From Microbacterium sp. RU1D (GTDB taxonomy: Bacteria > Actinomycetota > Actinomycetes > Actinomycetales > Microbacteriaceae), in assembly GCF_900156435.1 (NCBI RefSeq), contig NZ_FTPQ01000001.1, positions 930,001-994,000 of the forward strand: a DNA stretch of 64,000 nucleotides, written 5' to 3'. Under the pieces are notes generated by a model that did no database searches, had not been told where the DNA came from, and was given only the letters and a program-made list of their open reading frames with translations. Both the position numbers and the translations under genes were made by a program. Within the stretch, counting starts at the first letter, position 1. Each line of letters opens with the position of its first letter. Positions 49,348 through 58,790 of this stretch are shown here, piece by piece.

Positions 49348-52300
49348 GGGCGCCCTCGCGGAGGGTGTCGCCGGCCGTGAGCTTGCGCAGGGTGAGGCCC
49401 TTCGGCGACTCGACGAAGCCGGCCTCGCGCAGGGCGCGTCCGACTCCGGTGCCGTACACGAACTCGCCGTTCACCTGCTCCACGGTCAGGGTGTCGAGCC
49501 GCCTCTTCCGCGCGGTCTCGGTCAGGTGCCGGGCCGCGGCCTGCAGGGCCGCCTCGTCGTCGGTGAAGGCCAGGGCGCTGCGCCCGCCGCGCTCGAGGTA
49601 GAGCGTGAGCTCGCCGTCGACGAGCACGACCAGTCCGCCGGCCTTGCGCCCGGGCCGGTGCGTGACCCCCTCGATCGCGGGCCAGCCGAGCGCGGCTCCA
49701 TAGGGGTTCGCCGGGTCGGTCGCCGCGAGCGTGACGGTGCGCAGCGGCGGAGGATCGGCGACCGCGGCGAACTCGCGCAGGCGGTCGACGGTCGCCGAGG
49801 CTGCGAACTGGGCGGCGCCGAGCTTCTCGATGACGTAGCCCCGTCGGCAGTGTCCGGCCTCCTCGAACCCGGCGAGGATGCGGTAGACCTGCGCGAAGCC
49901 GCCGGGAACGCCCTCCGATTGCACGGCGCCTCGCGTGACGACGCCGTATCGGTCGAGCAGCAGGCTCGCTGTGGCGGTCGCCCGTGCGGCGGGGTCGGGT
50001 TCGCGCTCGGGGAGGAGCGACCAGCGACCGCCGAGCGACGGCGGTCGAGGCGCCGAGGTGGCGCGGGGCATCGTCGCGCCGCGGTACATCCGCGCCCGCG
50101 GGGCCCGCCGGGCGACGCGATGCGATTGACCGCCGCCGCTGAGGAGGGTGCGCACGGGGGCGAAGGTGTCGTTGGTGACACGCCCCGCCCACGTGAGGGC
50201 CCACAGGGCGTCGTTGACGGATTGCTCGTTCTCCGCCCCGGCCAGCTGCTTCACCTGCGCGGCGAAGTACGCTCCGCCACCCGCGAGCACCGCGAGGATG
50301 CGCGCCTCGAGGGAATCGGGGGCGGGGTCGTCGGCGTCGTCGGGGTCCTGCAGCGTGAAGGGAGCGGCCTCCGCCGGGTGGAGGGCGATCCATCCGTCGC
50401 GGCCGGGCAGGGTGCCGTGCCCCGACCAGACGACCTCACCCGTGGCGGTCAGCTCGTCGAGCAGGGCGGGGGAGTAGTCCGCGACGCGCGAGGGGAGCAC
50501 GAGCGATTCCCATGCGCTCGCGGGGATCGGCACCCCGGCCAGCTGCTCGATGACGGCCAGCACGCCGTCGATGCCCTCGAGGGGGCGGCCGAGGTGCTGC
50601 CACACCGGGAGGAAGCGCGCGTACGCGGCCGGGGGGACGGGCTCGACGCTCCCGCGGATCGCGGCGAGGGAGCGCATGCGCAGGCGGCGCAGCACCTCGA
50701 CGTCGCACCACTCCGTGTCGTCGCCGCGCGCACCGCCCGAGGCCTCCGGCAGGAAGAACCCGCTCGAGAGGCGCCCCTGCGCCTCGAGGCGCTGCAGGGT
50801 GAGACGGGCCACGGCGACGCCGACCCCGAGTCGTTCGGCCACGGCATCCGTCGTGAACGGGGCGTGCGTGCGGGCGTAGCGGGCCACGAGGTCGCCGAGC
50901 GGATCGGCGAGCGGTTCGAGGAAGGCGTTCGGGATGCCGACCGGCAGCGCCGCGCCCAGGGCGTCGCGCAGGCGCCCGGCGTCTTCGATCCCGGCCACGC
51001 GCGCGACTCCGGCGATCGTGACGCGGATCGCGCGACGTTCGTCCACGAGCGCCGCGAGGTGCTGCTCCGCCTCGGCGACGGCATCGCCCTCGGTGTCGAG
51101 GCGCGCCGCCACCTCGCTCGCGTCGAGGGGCCCGAGGATGCGGAGCAGATCGGCGACGCCTTCCACCCCGCGCGCGCGGCGATCGGGGTCGAGGCGTTGC
51201 GCTTCGCGCTCGAACTGCGCGATCACGTCGGGGTCGAGCAGCTCGCGCATCTCGACCTTTCCGAGCAGCTCGCTCAGCAGCGCGGGGTCGACCGAGAGGG
51301 CCGCGGCACGGCGTTCGGCCAGCGGCGAGTCGCCCTCGTACATGAAGGCGCCCACGTAGCCGAAGAGCAGGTCGCGGGCGTACGGCGACGGCTGCGAGGT
51401 GGTGATCTCGACGAGGCGGATGCGTCGCTCGCCGATCTGACGCGTGATGCGCAGGAGGGCGGGGAGGTCGTAGACGTCCTGCAACACCTCGCGCAGCGTC
51501 TCGAGGATGATCGGGAAGGCCGGATGCCGCTTGGCGACCTCGAGCAGCTGGGCGGAGCGTTGCCGCTGCTGCCAGAGGGGCGAACGCCGGTTGGGGTTGA
51601 GTCGCGGGAGCAGGAGCGCACGGGCGGCGCACTCGCGGAACCGCGAGGCGAACAGCGCGGAGCCGCCCACCTCGTCGGTGACGATCTGCTCGAGTTCGTC
51701 GGGCTCGAAGACGAAGAGGTCGGCACCGGGCGGTTCGGCCGCGGCATCCGGAACGCGAGCGATGATGCCGTCGTCGCTCGCGACGGCGGCGCCCTCGACC
51801 CCCAGTCGCTCGCGGATGCGGGCGTTGACCGCCAGCGCCCAGGGGGAGTGCACCTGCATGCCGTATGGGGAATGGAGGATGATGCGCCAGTCGCCGACCT
51901 CGTCGCGGCTGCGCTCGACCGTGAGCGTCTTGTCGGTGGGAAGGCTTCCGGTCGCCTCGCGCTGCTCGGCGAGGTAGGCGAGCAGGTTGGTGATGGCGTT
52001 GTCGTCGAGTCCGGATTCGCGCAGACGCTCCTCGGCCTTGGCGCGGTCGGCGCCCGCGATGTCGCGCGAGAACTTGCCCAGCGCCTCGCCGAGCTCGGCC
52101 GGGCGGCCGATGCCGTCGCCGTGCCAGAACGGCAGCTTCCCCGGTTGGCCGAAGGCGGGTACGACGTTCACCCGGTCGTGGGTGATCTCGACGATGCGCC
52201 AACTGGTCGTGCCGAGTGTGAACACGTCGTTGACGCGCGACTCGTAGACCATCTCCTCGTCGAGTTCGCCGACGCGAGCGTTCTGCGACTCTCCGGCGAC

Positions 52301-54013
52301 GAAGACGCCGAACAGGCCGCGGTCGGGGATGGTGCCGCCGCTGGTCACGGCCACGCGCTGCGCGCCCGGTCGACCCGTCAGCGTGCCCGCATCGCGGTCC
52401 CACACCAGCCGGGGGCGCAGTTCGGCGAACTCGTCGGACGGATAGCGCCCGGCGAGCAGGTCGAGCGTCGCCTCGTAGGCCGAGCGCGGGAGCGAACGGA
52501 AGGGCGCGCTGCGCTTGACGGTGTCGAACCACTCCTCGACGTCGATCGCGCCGAGGGCGGAAGCGGCGACGGTCTGCTGGGCGAGGATGTCGAGAGGGTT
52601 CTGCGGCACCGAGATGGCCTCGATGCGTCCGCCGAGCATGCGCTCGGTCACCACCGCGGTGTGCAGGACGTCGCTGCGGTGCTTCGGGAAGAGGGCGGCG
52701 CGACTGACCTCGCCGACCTGGTGGCCCGCGCGGCCGACGCGTTGGAGTCCGGATGCCGCGCTGGGCGGCGACTCGACCTGGATGACGAGGTCGACCGAGC
52801 CCATGTCGATGCCGAGTTCGAGACTGCTCGTCGCCACCACGCAGCGGAGGACGCCGGACTTGAGCTCGTCTTCGACCTGGGCCCTCTGCTCCTTCGAGAC
52901 CGACCCGTGGTGCGCCTTGGCGAGGATCGCCGACACCCCGGCCGACGAGCCGGCCTGCGCCATCTGCGCCGCCGGCACGGTCGGCTCGGGCACCTCGATG
53001 CCCTGCCGCTCGGCGTAGATCTCGTTGAGACGCCCCGTCAGACGTTCCGCGAGCCGGCGGGAGTTGGCGAACACGATGGTCGATCGACGCTCCAGGATGC
53101 GATCGACGATCGCCTCCTCCACGTGCGGCCACACGGAACCCGCCATCTCTGTGCTCTCGGGGCGCTCCGAGAACCACTCGCCGTCGCCCGCCTCGTCGGG
53201 GGCGGGAGATCCGGGCGGGGGCGGCGGATTGAGCATGTCGTCGACCGGCACCACGACCGACAGGTCGAACGCCTTCGTGGCCTTCGGCGCGACGATGTCG
53301 ACGGGCTGGGCCCCGCCGAGGAAGCGGGCGACCTCGTCGATCGGCCGGATCGTGGCCGACAGCCCAATGCGCTGCGCGGGGGAATCCAGAAGGGCGTCGA
53401 GGCGCTCGAGGCTCACCGCGAGGTGCGCGCCGCGCTTCGTGGCGGCGACAGCGTGGACCTCGTCGATGATCACCGTGTGCACGCCGCGCAGGGTCTCGGC
53501 CGCCTGGCTCGTGAGCATCAGGTAAAGCGACTCGGGGGTGGTGATCAGGATGTCGGGCGGATCGGTGACGAGCTTCCGCCGGTCGCTCGAACTCGTGTCT
53601 CCCGATCGCACGCCCACGCTCACGGCCGGGACGTCGATGCCGAGCCGTCGCGCCGACTGTCCGATACCGACGAGGGGGGAGCGCAGATTGCGCTCGACGT
53701 CGACGCCGAGAGCCTTCAGCGGCGAGATGTACAGGACGCGGGTGTTCGTCGCCGGGGCCTTCGCTGCCGCCTTCTTGTCGCGGCGAGCGGGCGCAGCATC
53801 CGGGACCTCGGGGGCTTTCTCGCGGAAGATGCGGTCGATCGCGAAGAGGAAGGCCGACAGTGTCTTGCCCGACCCTGTCGGGGCGACGACGAGTGCGTTG
53901 CGGCCGGACGAGACGGACTCCCACGCCCCCTTCTGCGCGTTGGTGGGCGCGGAGAACGCGCCGCGGAACCAATCCTGCGTTGCAGGACCGAATTTCTCCA
54001 GCACGTCGGCCAT
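49340..54013 (-). CDS. lhr: Lhr-like ATP-dependent DNA helicase
   Basis: The 1557-residue superfamily-2 helicase matches full-length actinobacterial Lhr. Walker A is APTGSGKT near residue 45, the Ia region is YISPLKALGVD, and the DEVH box is in IIDEVHAVAATKRGAH. Motif V/VI region VATSSLELGIDMG and QRVGRAGHQVG follow. A winged helix and Lhr-core domain come next, and the long C-terminal part has tandem WH/HTH42-like domains related to AlkZ glycosylases. It translocates 3'-5' on single-stranded DNA in repair. It starts at ATG with GAGAGGA upstream and overlaps nei downstream. Confidence 0.94.
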   Translation of the reverse strand: MADVLEKFGPATQDWFRGAFSAPTNAQKGAWESVSSGRNALVVAPTGSGKTLSAFLFAIDRIFREKAPEVPDAAPARRDKKAAAKAPATNTRVLYISPLKALGVDVERNLRSPLVGIGQSARRLGIDVPAVSVGVRSGDTSSSDRRKLVTDPPDILITTPESLYLMLTSQAAETLRGVHTVIIDEVHAVAATKRGAHLAVSLERLDALLDSPAQRIGLSATIRPIDEVARFLGGAQPVDIVAPKATKAFDLSVVVPVDDMLNPPPPPGSPAPDEAGDGEWFSERPESTEMAGSVWPHVEEAIVDRILERRSTIVFANSRRLAERLTGRLNEIYAERQGIEVPEPTVPAAQMAQAGSSAGVSAILAKAHHGSVSKEQRAQVEDELKSGVLRCVVATSSLELGIDMGSVDLVIQVESPPSAASGLQRVGRAGHQVGEVSRAALFPKHRSDVLHTAVVTERMLGGRIEAISVPQNPLDILAQQTVAASALGAIDVEEWFDTVKRSAPFRSLPRSAYEATLDLLAGRYPSDEFAELRPRLVWDRDAGTLTGRPGAQRVAVTSGGTIPDRGLFGVFVAGESQNARVGELDEEMVYESRVNDVFTLGTTSWRIVEITHDRVNVVPAFGQPGKLPFWHGDGIGRPAELGEALGKFSRDIAGADRAKAEERLRESGLDDNAITNLLAYLAEQREATGSLPTDKTLTVERSRDEVGDWRIILHSPYGMQVHSPWALAVNARIRERLGVEGAAVASDDGIIARVPDAAAEPPGADLFVFEPDELEQIVTDEVGGSALFASRFRECAARALLLPRLNPNRRSPLWQQRQRSAQLLEVAKRHPAFPIILETLREVLQDVYDLPALLRITRQIGERRIRLVEITTSQPSPYARDLLFGYVGAFMYEGDSPLAERRAAALSVDPALLSELLGKVEMRELLDPDVIAQFEREAQRLDPDRRARGVEGVADLLRILGPLDASEVAARLDTEGDAVAEAEQHLAALVDERRAIRVTIAGVARVAGIEDAGRLRDALGAALPVGIPNAFLEPLADPLGDLVARYARTHAPFTTDAVAERLGVGVAVARLTLQRLEAQGRLSSGFFLPEASGGARGDDTEWCDVEVLRRLRMRSLAAIRGSVEPVPPAAYARFLPVWQHLGRPLEGIDGVLAVIEQLAGVPIPASAWESLVLPSRVADYSPALLDELTATGEVVWSGHGTLPGRDGWIALHPAEAAPFTLQDPDDADDPAPDSLEARILAVLAGGGAYFAAQVKQLAGAENEQSVNDALWALTWAGRVTNDTFAPVRTLLSGGGQSHRVARRAPRARMYRGATMPRATSAPRPPSLGGRWSLLPEREPDPAARATATASLLLDRYGVVTRGAVQSEGVPGGFAQVYRILAGFEEAGHCRRGYVIEKLGAAQFAASATVDRLREFAAVADPPPLRTVTLAATDPANPYGAALGWPAIEGVTHRPGRKAGGLVVLVDGELTLYLERGGRSALAFTDDEAALQAAARHLTETARKRRLDTLTVEQVNGEFVYGTGVGRALREAGFVESPKGLTLRKLTAGDTLREGARA

Positions 54014-54114
54014 GCCGACATCCTCTCCCGGACCTCCGACATCGGGCCGGGGTTGACGTTCGCTGGTCGCGGAACGCGCGTCAAAACGCCGCGGCCGCGC
54101 GGGCCCCGCACCGC

Positions 54115-54780
54115 TCACGCCGACGCGGCATCGCGATCGCGCAGGCGCGCCTCGAGGAACGCCCGCACGTCGTCGAGTTCGTCCTGCGAGATCGAGTGCG
54201 TGAGACCCGGGTACACCCGACCGCTCAGCTCGCTATGCACGGGGAGCCACTGCGCCGTCGAATCAACGAGGGCCGCGGGGATGACGTCGTCGGCTGCTCC
54301 ACGCCCCCAGAACACGGGAGGGCGGCGCTCGGCGAGGACCTCATCGCCCGGCAGCTCCCCACCGGGCGCGTACCCGGCGAGCACCACGGCGAACGACACG
54401 GCATCCGGGGCCACGCGGAGCGTCTGCAGGGCCACCGCGCCGCCCTGCGAGAACCCCAGCAGGCCCACGGGCGCCGCTCCCACGGCATCCTTCACCCAGG
54501 ACAGCACCGCGTGCGCCGCGAGCGTGACCGCATCGGGATCGCGGCCGTCGAGACCCTCGATCGGGTACCACGACGCCCCGGGCATCGGCCATGGCGGCGC
54601 CAGCGGCGCGCGCACGCTCGCGACCACGAACCGTTCGGGCAGGTGCGGCACGAGGCCGAGAAGGTCGTGCTCGTCGGAGCCGTAGCCGTGCAGGAGCAGG
54701 AGCACGGGTCGCCCGGCGCGCTCGTCGGCCGGGACGGACCACCGCACGACGGACGGATCGAGGGAGGGATGCGCGCTCAT
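54115..54780 (-). CDS. alpha/beta hydrolase, phospholipase/carboxylesterase family
   Basis: The 221-residue esterase has LLLLHGYGSDEHDLLGLVPHL (oxyanion-hole region), the nucleophile elbow LGFSQGGAVAL, and LTHSIS with the catalytic His; a late Asp in RGAADDVIP completes the triad. This is the PF02230-type carboxylesterase/lysophospholipase family. It precedes lhr on the same strand by 101 nt. CACAAT lies 6 nt before the ATG. Confidence 0.88.
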   Translation of the reverse strand: MSAHPSLDPSVVRWSVPADERAGRPVLLLLHGYGSDEHDLLGLVPHLPERFVVASVRAPLAPPWPMPGASWYPIEGLDGRDPDAVTLAAHAVLSWVKDAVGAAPVGLLGFSQGGAVALQTLRVAPDAVSFAVVLAGYAPGGELPGDEVLAERRPPVFWGRGAADDVIPAALVDSTAQWLPVHSELSGRVYPGLTHSISQDELDDVRAFLEARLRDRDAASA

Positions 54781-54786
54781 GCCGCC

Positions 54787-54792
54787 ATTGTG
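54787..54792 (-). promoter_or_regulatory. -10-like box of the esterase gene
   Basis: CACAAT lies 6 nt before the ATG, the same form as upstream of the coiled-coil and SNF2 genes. Confidence 0.35.
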
Positions 54793-54904
54793 GCAAAGGC
54801 CTCCGACATCGCCGGTCCGGCCGACCGGCCGAGCGGGGTGGTCGAGGCGGGACGGCGGCGACCGGTCGGAGACCGGGAAACGCGGCATCCGGAGCAGACG
54901 TTGA

Positions 54905-54910
54905 TATACA
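54905..54910 (+). promoter_or_regulatory. -10 box of the Nudix-like gene
   Basis: TATACA lies 6 nt before the ATG. Confidence 0.45.
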
Positions 54911-54916
54911 GGGAGC

Positions 54917-55531
54917 ATGCCCGTGCGCACCCCCGACCCCGAACCCGGCGACAACGGCGACGAGCGCGAGTCGCTCTCCTCCTCGTTCTCAGGCGCGCAG
55001 GGAGGTCCCAACCCCAACCCGGGCTGGCTGAGCGAGGTCGAGCTCGCGGAGGCGCGTCGGCGCCTGCCGATGCTTTACGTCGAAGCGCTCCCGGTGCGCA
55101 CCGACGGCATGGGCGCGGTGACGCAGGTCGGCATCCTGCTGCGGGCGACGCCGCTCGGCGAGATGACGCGCACGCTCGTCTCGGGGCGGGTGCGCTACGG
55201 CGAGACCGTTCGCGACGCGCTGTTCCGCCACCTCGAGAACGATCTGGGGCCGATGGCCTTCCCGCTTCTTCCGCCGCAGCCCACCCCGTTCACGGTCGCG
55301 GAGTACTTCCCGCTGCCGGGTGTGAGCGCCTTCCACGACGACCGCCAGCACGCCGTGTCCCTCGCGTACGTCGTGCCGGTCACCGGCACGTGCGAACCGC
55401 GCCAGGACGCGCTCGAGGTCACCTGGCTCTCGCCGCAGGAGGCGGCATCCGACGCCCTCTCCGACGAGATGGAGGGCGGCCGCGGCACGCTCATCCGCCT
55501 CGCCCTCGCCTCGGTCGGCGCACTGCGCTGA
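54917..55531 (+). CDS. Nudix-like protein (DUF4916-type)
   Basis: The 204-residue protein has an unstructured acidic N-terminus (about 1-35), then a Nudix-like fold. The Nudix box reads GRVRYGETVRDALFRHLENDLG, so the REUxEE core is changed to HLEND and may not bind metal normally. This matches actinobacterial Nudix-like family proteins of unknown substrate. It lies 82 nt before the M3 peptidase and on the same strand, but each has its own -10 box. Confidence 0.78.
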   Translation: MPVRTPDPEPGDNGDERESLSSSFSGAQGGPNPNPGWLSEVELAEARRRLPMLYVEALPVRTDGMGAVTQVGILLRATPLGEMTRTLVSGRVRYGETVRDALFRHLENDLGPMAFPLLPPQPTPFTVAEYFPLPGVSAFHDDRQHAVSLAYVVPVTGTCEPRQDALEVTWLSPQEAASDALSDEMEGGRGTLIRLALASVGALR

Positions 55532-55601
55532 CGGTTCCTCCCCAGGGGCGGCCGGTCGGGCGGTTCTCCACCGCCCATTGCCCGGTGTCGTCGGCCCTGC
55601 C

Positions 55602-55607
55602 TAGGGT
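55602..55607 (+). promoter_or_regulatory. -10 box of the M3 peptidase gene
   Basis: TAGGGT lies 6 nt before the ATG. Confidence 0.5.
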
Positions 55608-55613
55608 CGGAGG

Positions 55614-57536
55614 ATGCCGGCTTCTCCCCTGGAACCCCTGACCCTGCCCCGCGACCTCGACGAGTGGCGCGTGTTCGCCGAGGAGCGCCCCCGCGGTCTG
55701 CTCGATCGGGTCGTCGAGATCGACGCGCAGCTCGTGGCCGAGGCCGACCTGAGCCTGCGCGAGCGTCTCGCGCTGTGGAACGAAGCGGATCTCGCCCTCA
55801 GCGAGGCCGCCGCCCCCTCCCACCTGATCAGCGAGTCGCACCCCGACGCCGAGGTCCGAGACATCGCCGAGAAGCAGGCGCAGGCCGTCGACGCGGTGCA
55901 GTCCAAACGGCTCCTCGACCGCGACCTGTGGAGCGTCTTCGCCGACGCGGACCCCGACGGGCTCGACGCCGACGAGCAGCGCTTCCTCGCGCACGTCCGC
56001 CGCGACTTCCGCCGTGGTGGTGTCGACCTGGAGGATGCCGACCGCGAGCGCGTACGGGAGCTGACCGACCGCGACACCGAGCTGTCGCTGACGTTCTCGC
56101 GCAACATCCGCGAAGGGCGCCGCGAGATCCGCGTCCCGGCGTCGTCGCTCGAGGGGCTCCCGGCCGACTTCCTCGACGAGCATCCGGCCGACGACGAGGG
56201 CATGATCACCCTCACCACCGAGTACACCGACCTCATGCCCGTGCGGGAGTACGCCCGCGACCGATCGGTACGGCATGCGCTGGTGGGCGCGTACAACGAC
56301 CTCGCCTGGCCCGTCAACGAGCCCGTGCTGGCCGAACTCCTCGCCGTGCGGGCCGAGCGGGCGCAGATCCTGGGCTACGGCGACTGGGCAGACTACGAGA
56401 CAGAGACGCGCATGATCGGCTCCAGCGCCGCCGTGGCGACGTTCCTCGACCGCGTCGCGGCGGCAGCGGCGCCGGCGGCGGCCGCCGAGTACGAGCGGGT
56501 CCTCGCCCGCCTGCGCCACGACGATCCCCACGCCGACGCCGTCACGATCGCCGACTTCTGGTACGTCCTCGGAGCGCTCAAGCGCGAGGAGTACGACGTC
56601 GACGCGCAGCGGGTGCGCTCGTACTTCCGCTTCGACCGCGTGCTCGACGGGGTGCTCGCCACGACCGGACGTCTGCTCGACGTCGAGTACGTGCCGGTCG
56701 AGACGCCGTCGTGGCACGACGACGTGCGCACGTACGACGTCGTCCGCGCGGGGGAGCGTCTCGGTCGCATCCACCTCGACCTCCACCCGCGCGAGGGCAA
56801 GTACAACCACGCCGCGTGCTTCGGGCTCGCGCCCGGGATCGCGGGTCGTTCCCTGCCCGAATCGGTGCTGCTGTGCAACTTCTCGCGCGGCCTGCTCGAG
56901 CACGACGAGGTCGTGACCTTCTTCCACGAGTTCGGCCACCTCGTGCACGACATCCTCGGCGGACATCAGAAGTGGGCGCGGTGGACGGGTGTCGCCACCG
57001 AGTGGGACTTCGTCGAGGCCCCCAGCCAGCTGCTCGAGGAGTGGGCATGGGATGCCGAGGCGCTCGCCGTTTTCGCGCGGAACGACGAGGGCGAGCCCAT
57101 CCCCGCCGACCTCGTCGCTCGCATGCGCACCGCCGACGCGTTCGGAAGAGGTCTAGAGGTCACGAGACAGCTCGGACACGCCACGACGTCGTACCGCCTG
57201 CACGTCGACCGCCCCGCCGACCTGCGTTCTGCCGTCGACGGCTACTACCGCGCCGCGAGCCCGGTGACACCGCTCGACGGGTCGCACTCGTACGCCGGAT
57301 TCGGGCACCTCACGGGCTACGGGGCCTGCTACTACACGTACCAGTGGAGCCTCGTCATCGCGCGAGACCTGCTGTCGGCGTTCGGCGACGACCTCTTCGA
57401 CGTCGACACGGCCACGCGCTATCGGCGAGAGATCCTCGAACCCGGCGGGACCCGCGACGCCGGCGAGCTCGTCCGGGCCTTCCTCGGGCGCGAGAGCACG
57501 TTCGACGCCTATCGCGACTGGCTGACGGGAGCGTGA
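55614..57536 (+). CDS. M3-family metallopeptidase (thimet oligopeptidase-like)
   Basis: A 640-residue cytosolic peptidase of the M3 family. The zinc motif HEFGHLVHD is at about 438, with the third ligand Glu in the downstream EWDFVEAPSQLLEEW region. The helical channel-forming N-terminal half and YHxxVDRPADL-type C-terminal region are as in Dcp/OpdA/TOP-like enzymes. It trims short peptides. It is a single gene ending in a strong terminator. Confidence 0.93.
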   Translation: MPASPLEPLTLPRDLDEWRVFAEERPRGLLDRVVEIDAQLVAEADLSLRERLALWNEADLALSEAAAPSHLISESHPDAEVRDIAEKQAQAVDAVQSKRLLDRDLWSVFADADPDGLDADEQRFLAHVRRDFRRGGVDLEDADRERVRELTDRDTELSLTFSRNIREGRREIRVPASSLEGLPADFLDEHPADDEGMITLTTEYTDLMPVREYARDRSVRHALVGAYNDLAWPVNEPVLAELLAVRAERAQILGYGDWADYETETRMIGSSAAVATFLDRVAAAAAPAAAAEYERVLARLRHDDPHADAVTIADFWYVLGALKREEYDVDAQRVRSYFRFDRVLDGVLATTGRLLDVEYVPVETPSWHDDVRTYDVVRAGERLGRIHLDLHPREGKYNHAACFGLAPGIAGRSLPESVLLCNFSRGLLEHDEVVTFFHEFGHLVHDILGGHQKWARWTGVATEWDFVEAPSQLLEEWAWDAEALAVFARNDEGEPIPADLVARMRTADAFGRGLEVTRQLGHATTSYRLHVDRPADLRSAVDGYYRAASPVTPLDGSHSYAGFGHLTGYGACYYTYQWSLVIARDLLSAFGDDLFDVDTATRYRREILEPGGTRDAGELVRAFLGRESTFDAYRDWLTGA

Positions 57537-57539
57537 AAC

Positions 57540-57583
57540 GCCCCGGGCCGCGGCATCCTGTTCCGGATGCCACGGCCCGGGGC
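57540..57583. terminator. strong bidirectional terminator
   Basis: GCCCCGGGCCG pairs with CGGCCCGGGGC (11 bp); after one mismatch GGCATCC pairs with GGATGCC (7 bp) around a TGTTCC loop. It serves the convergent M3 peptidase and threonine aldolase genes. Confidence 0.8.
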
Positions 57584-57621
57584 CTCACGCCGCCGCCCTC
57601 TGCGGGTGACGGGGCCTCACC

Positions 57622-58689
57622 TCACGCGCTCGTCTCGCGCGCGATCGCGGCGACGAACGCGTCGATGTCGTCTTCGGTGGTGTCGAACGAGCACATCCAC
57701 CGCACCTCGCGGCGGATCTCGTCCCAGTCGTAGAACCGGAAGCTCGCGCGCAGCCGGTCGGCGACACCGACGGGCAAGGTCGCGAAGACGCCGTTCGCCT
57801 GCGTGGGCTGCGTGAACTCGACGCCCTGGATCGAACCGTCGGCGAGTCCCGCCTCGACACCCGCACGCAGGCGCTGTGCCATCGCGTTGGAATGACGAGC
57901 GTTGCGCAGCCACAGGTCGCCGTCGAGCAGGGCGACGAGCTGCGCCGAGACGAAGCGCATCTTGCTCGACAGCTGCATGTCGAGCTTGCGGAGGTACGTC
58001 AGACCGGTCGAGGCCTCGGGGTCGAGCACGACGATCGCCTCGCCGATCATCGCGCCGTTCTTCGTGCCGCCGAAGCTCAGCACGTCCACACCCGCGTCGC
58101 GGGTGAAGGCACGCAGCGGCACGTCGAGGGCGGCGGCGGCGTTCGCGATGCGTGCGCCGTCCATGTGCAGCCGCATGCCGTGCCCGTGCGCGTGCGCGGC
58201 GAGCTCGCGGATCTCGTCGACGGTGTAGAGCGTGCCCAGCTCGGTCGACTGCGTGATCGACACGACGAGCGGCTGCGCGCGGTGCTCGTCGCCCCAGCCC
58301 CACGCCTCGCGGTCGACGAGCTCGGGGGTGAGCTTTCCGTCGTCGGTGGGGACCGTCAGGAGCTTGATGCCGCCCACGCGCTCGGGTGCACCTCCCTCGT
58401 CGACGTTGATGTGCGCGGTGGACGCCGAGATCACGGCGCCCCAGCGGGGGAGCATCGACTGCAGCCCGACGACGTTGGCGCCCGTGCCGTTGAAGACGGG
58501 ATACGCCTCGACGCCGTCGCCCAGGAGCGACACGAACAGCTCCTGCAGGCGCGCGGTGTAGACGTCTTCGCCGTAGGCGACCTGGTGGCCTTCGTTGGCC
58601 ATCGCGATCGCGGCGAGCACGTCGGGGTGGATGCCGGAATAGTTGTCGGACGCGAAGCCGCGTACCGACGTGTCGTGGAGGGAAGTCAC
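57622..58689 (-). CDS. low-specificity L-threonine aldolase/beta-eliminating lyase family
   Basis: The 355-residue PLP enzyme has the threonine aldolase pattern: FASDNYSGIHPDVLAAI, YGEDVYTARLQ, HMDGARIANA (Asp-Ala-Arg PLP-binding region) and SFGGTKNG with the PLP lysine K210. It would split threonine or related beta-hydroxy amino acids to glycine and an aldehyde. I chose a GTG start (protein VTSLHDTSVRGF) since TACGCT lies 6 nt upstream and GGAGGA overlaps; an ATG 15 codons earlier is less likely. Confidence 0.9.
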   Translation of the reverse strand: MTSLHDTSVRGFASDNYSGIHPDVLAAIAMANEGHQVAYGEDVYTARLQELFVSLLGDGVEAYPVFNGTGANVVGLQSMLPRWGAVISASTAHINVDEGGAPERVGGIKLLTVPTDDGKLTPELVDREAWGWGDEHRAQPLVVSITQSTELGTLYTVDEIRELAAHAHGHGMRLHMDGARIANAAAALDVPLRAFTRDAGVDVLSFGGTKNGAMIGEAIVVLDPEASTGLTYLRKLDMQLSSKMRFVSAQLVALLDGDLWLRNARHSNAMAQRLRAGVEAGLADGSIQGVEFTQPTQANGVFATLPVGVADRLRASFRFYDWDEIRREVRWMCSFDTTEDDIDAFVAAIARETSA

Positions 58690-58695
58690 TCCTCC

Positions 58696-58701
58696 AGCGT
58701 A
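58696..58701 (-). promoter_or_regulatory. -10 box of the threonine aldolase gene
   Basis: TACGCT lies 6 nt before the GTG start. Confidence 0.5.
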
Positions 58702-58778
58702 ACTTTTCCCGGCTCCTCCCCAGGGGGCATCCATCCACCGATGTGCGCCTAGCGCGACGGGGTGTCGGTGGCCGCCAC

Positions 58779-58784
58779 GACAAT
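58779..58784 (+). promoter_or_regulatory. -10-like box of the SNF2 helicase gene
   Basis: GACAAT lies 6 nt before the ATG, and no ribosome site other than a G-run is present. Confidence 0.4.
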
Positions 58785-58790
58785 GGGGGG

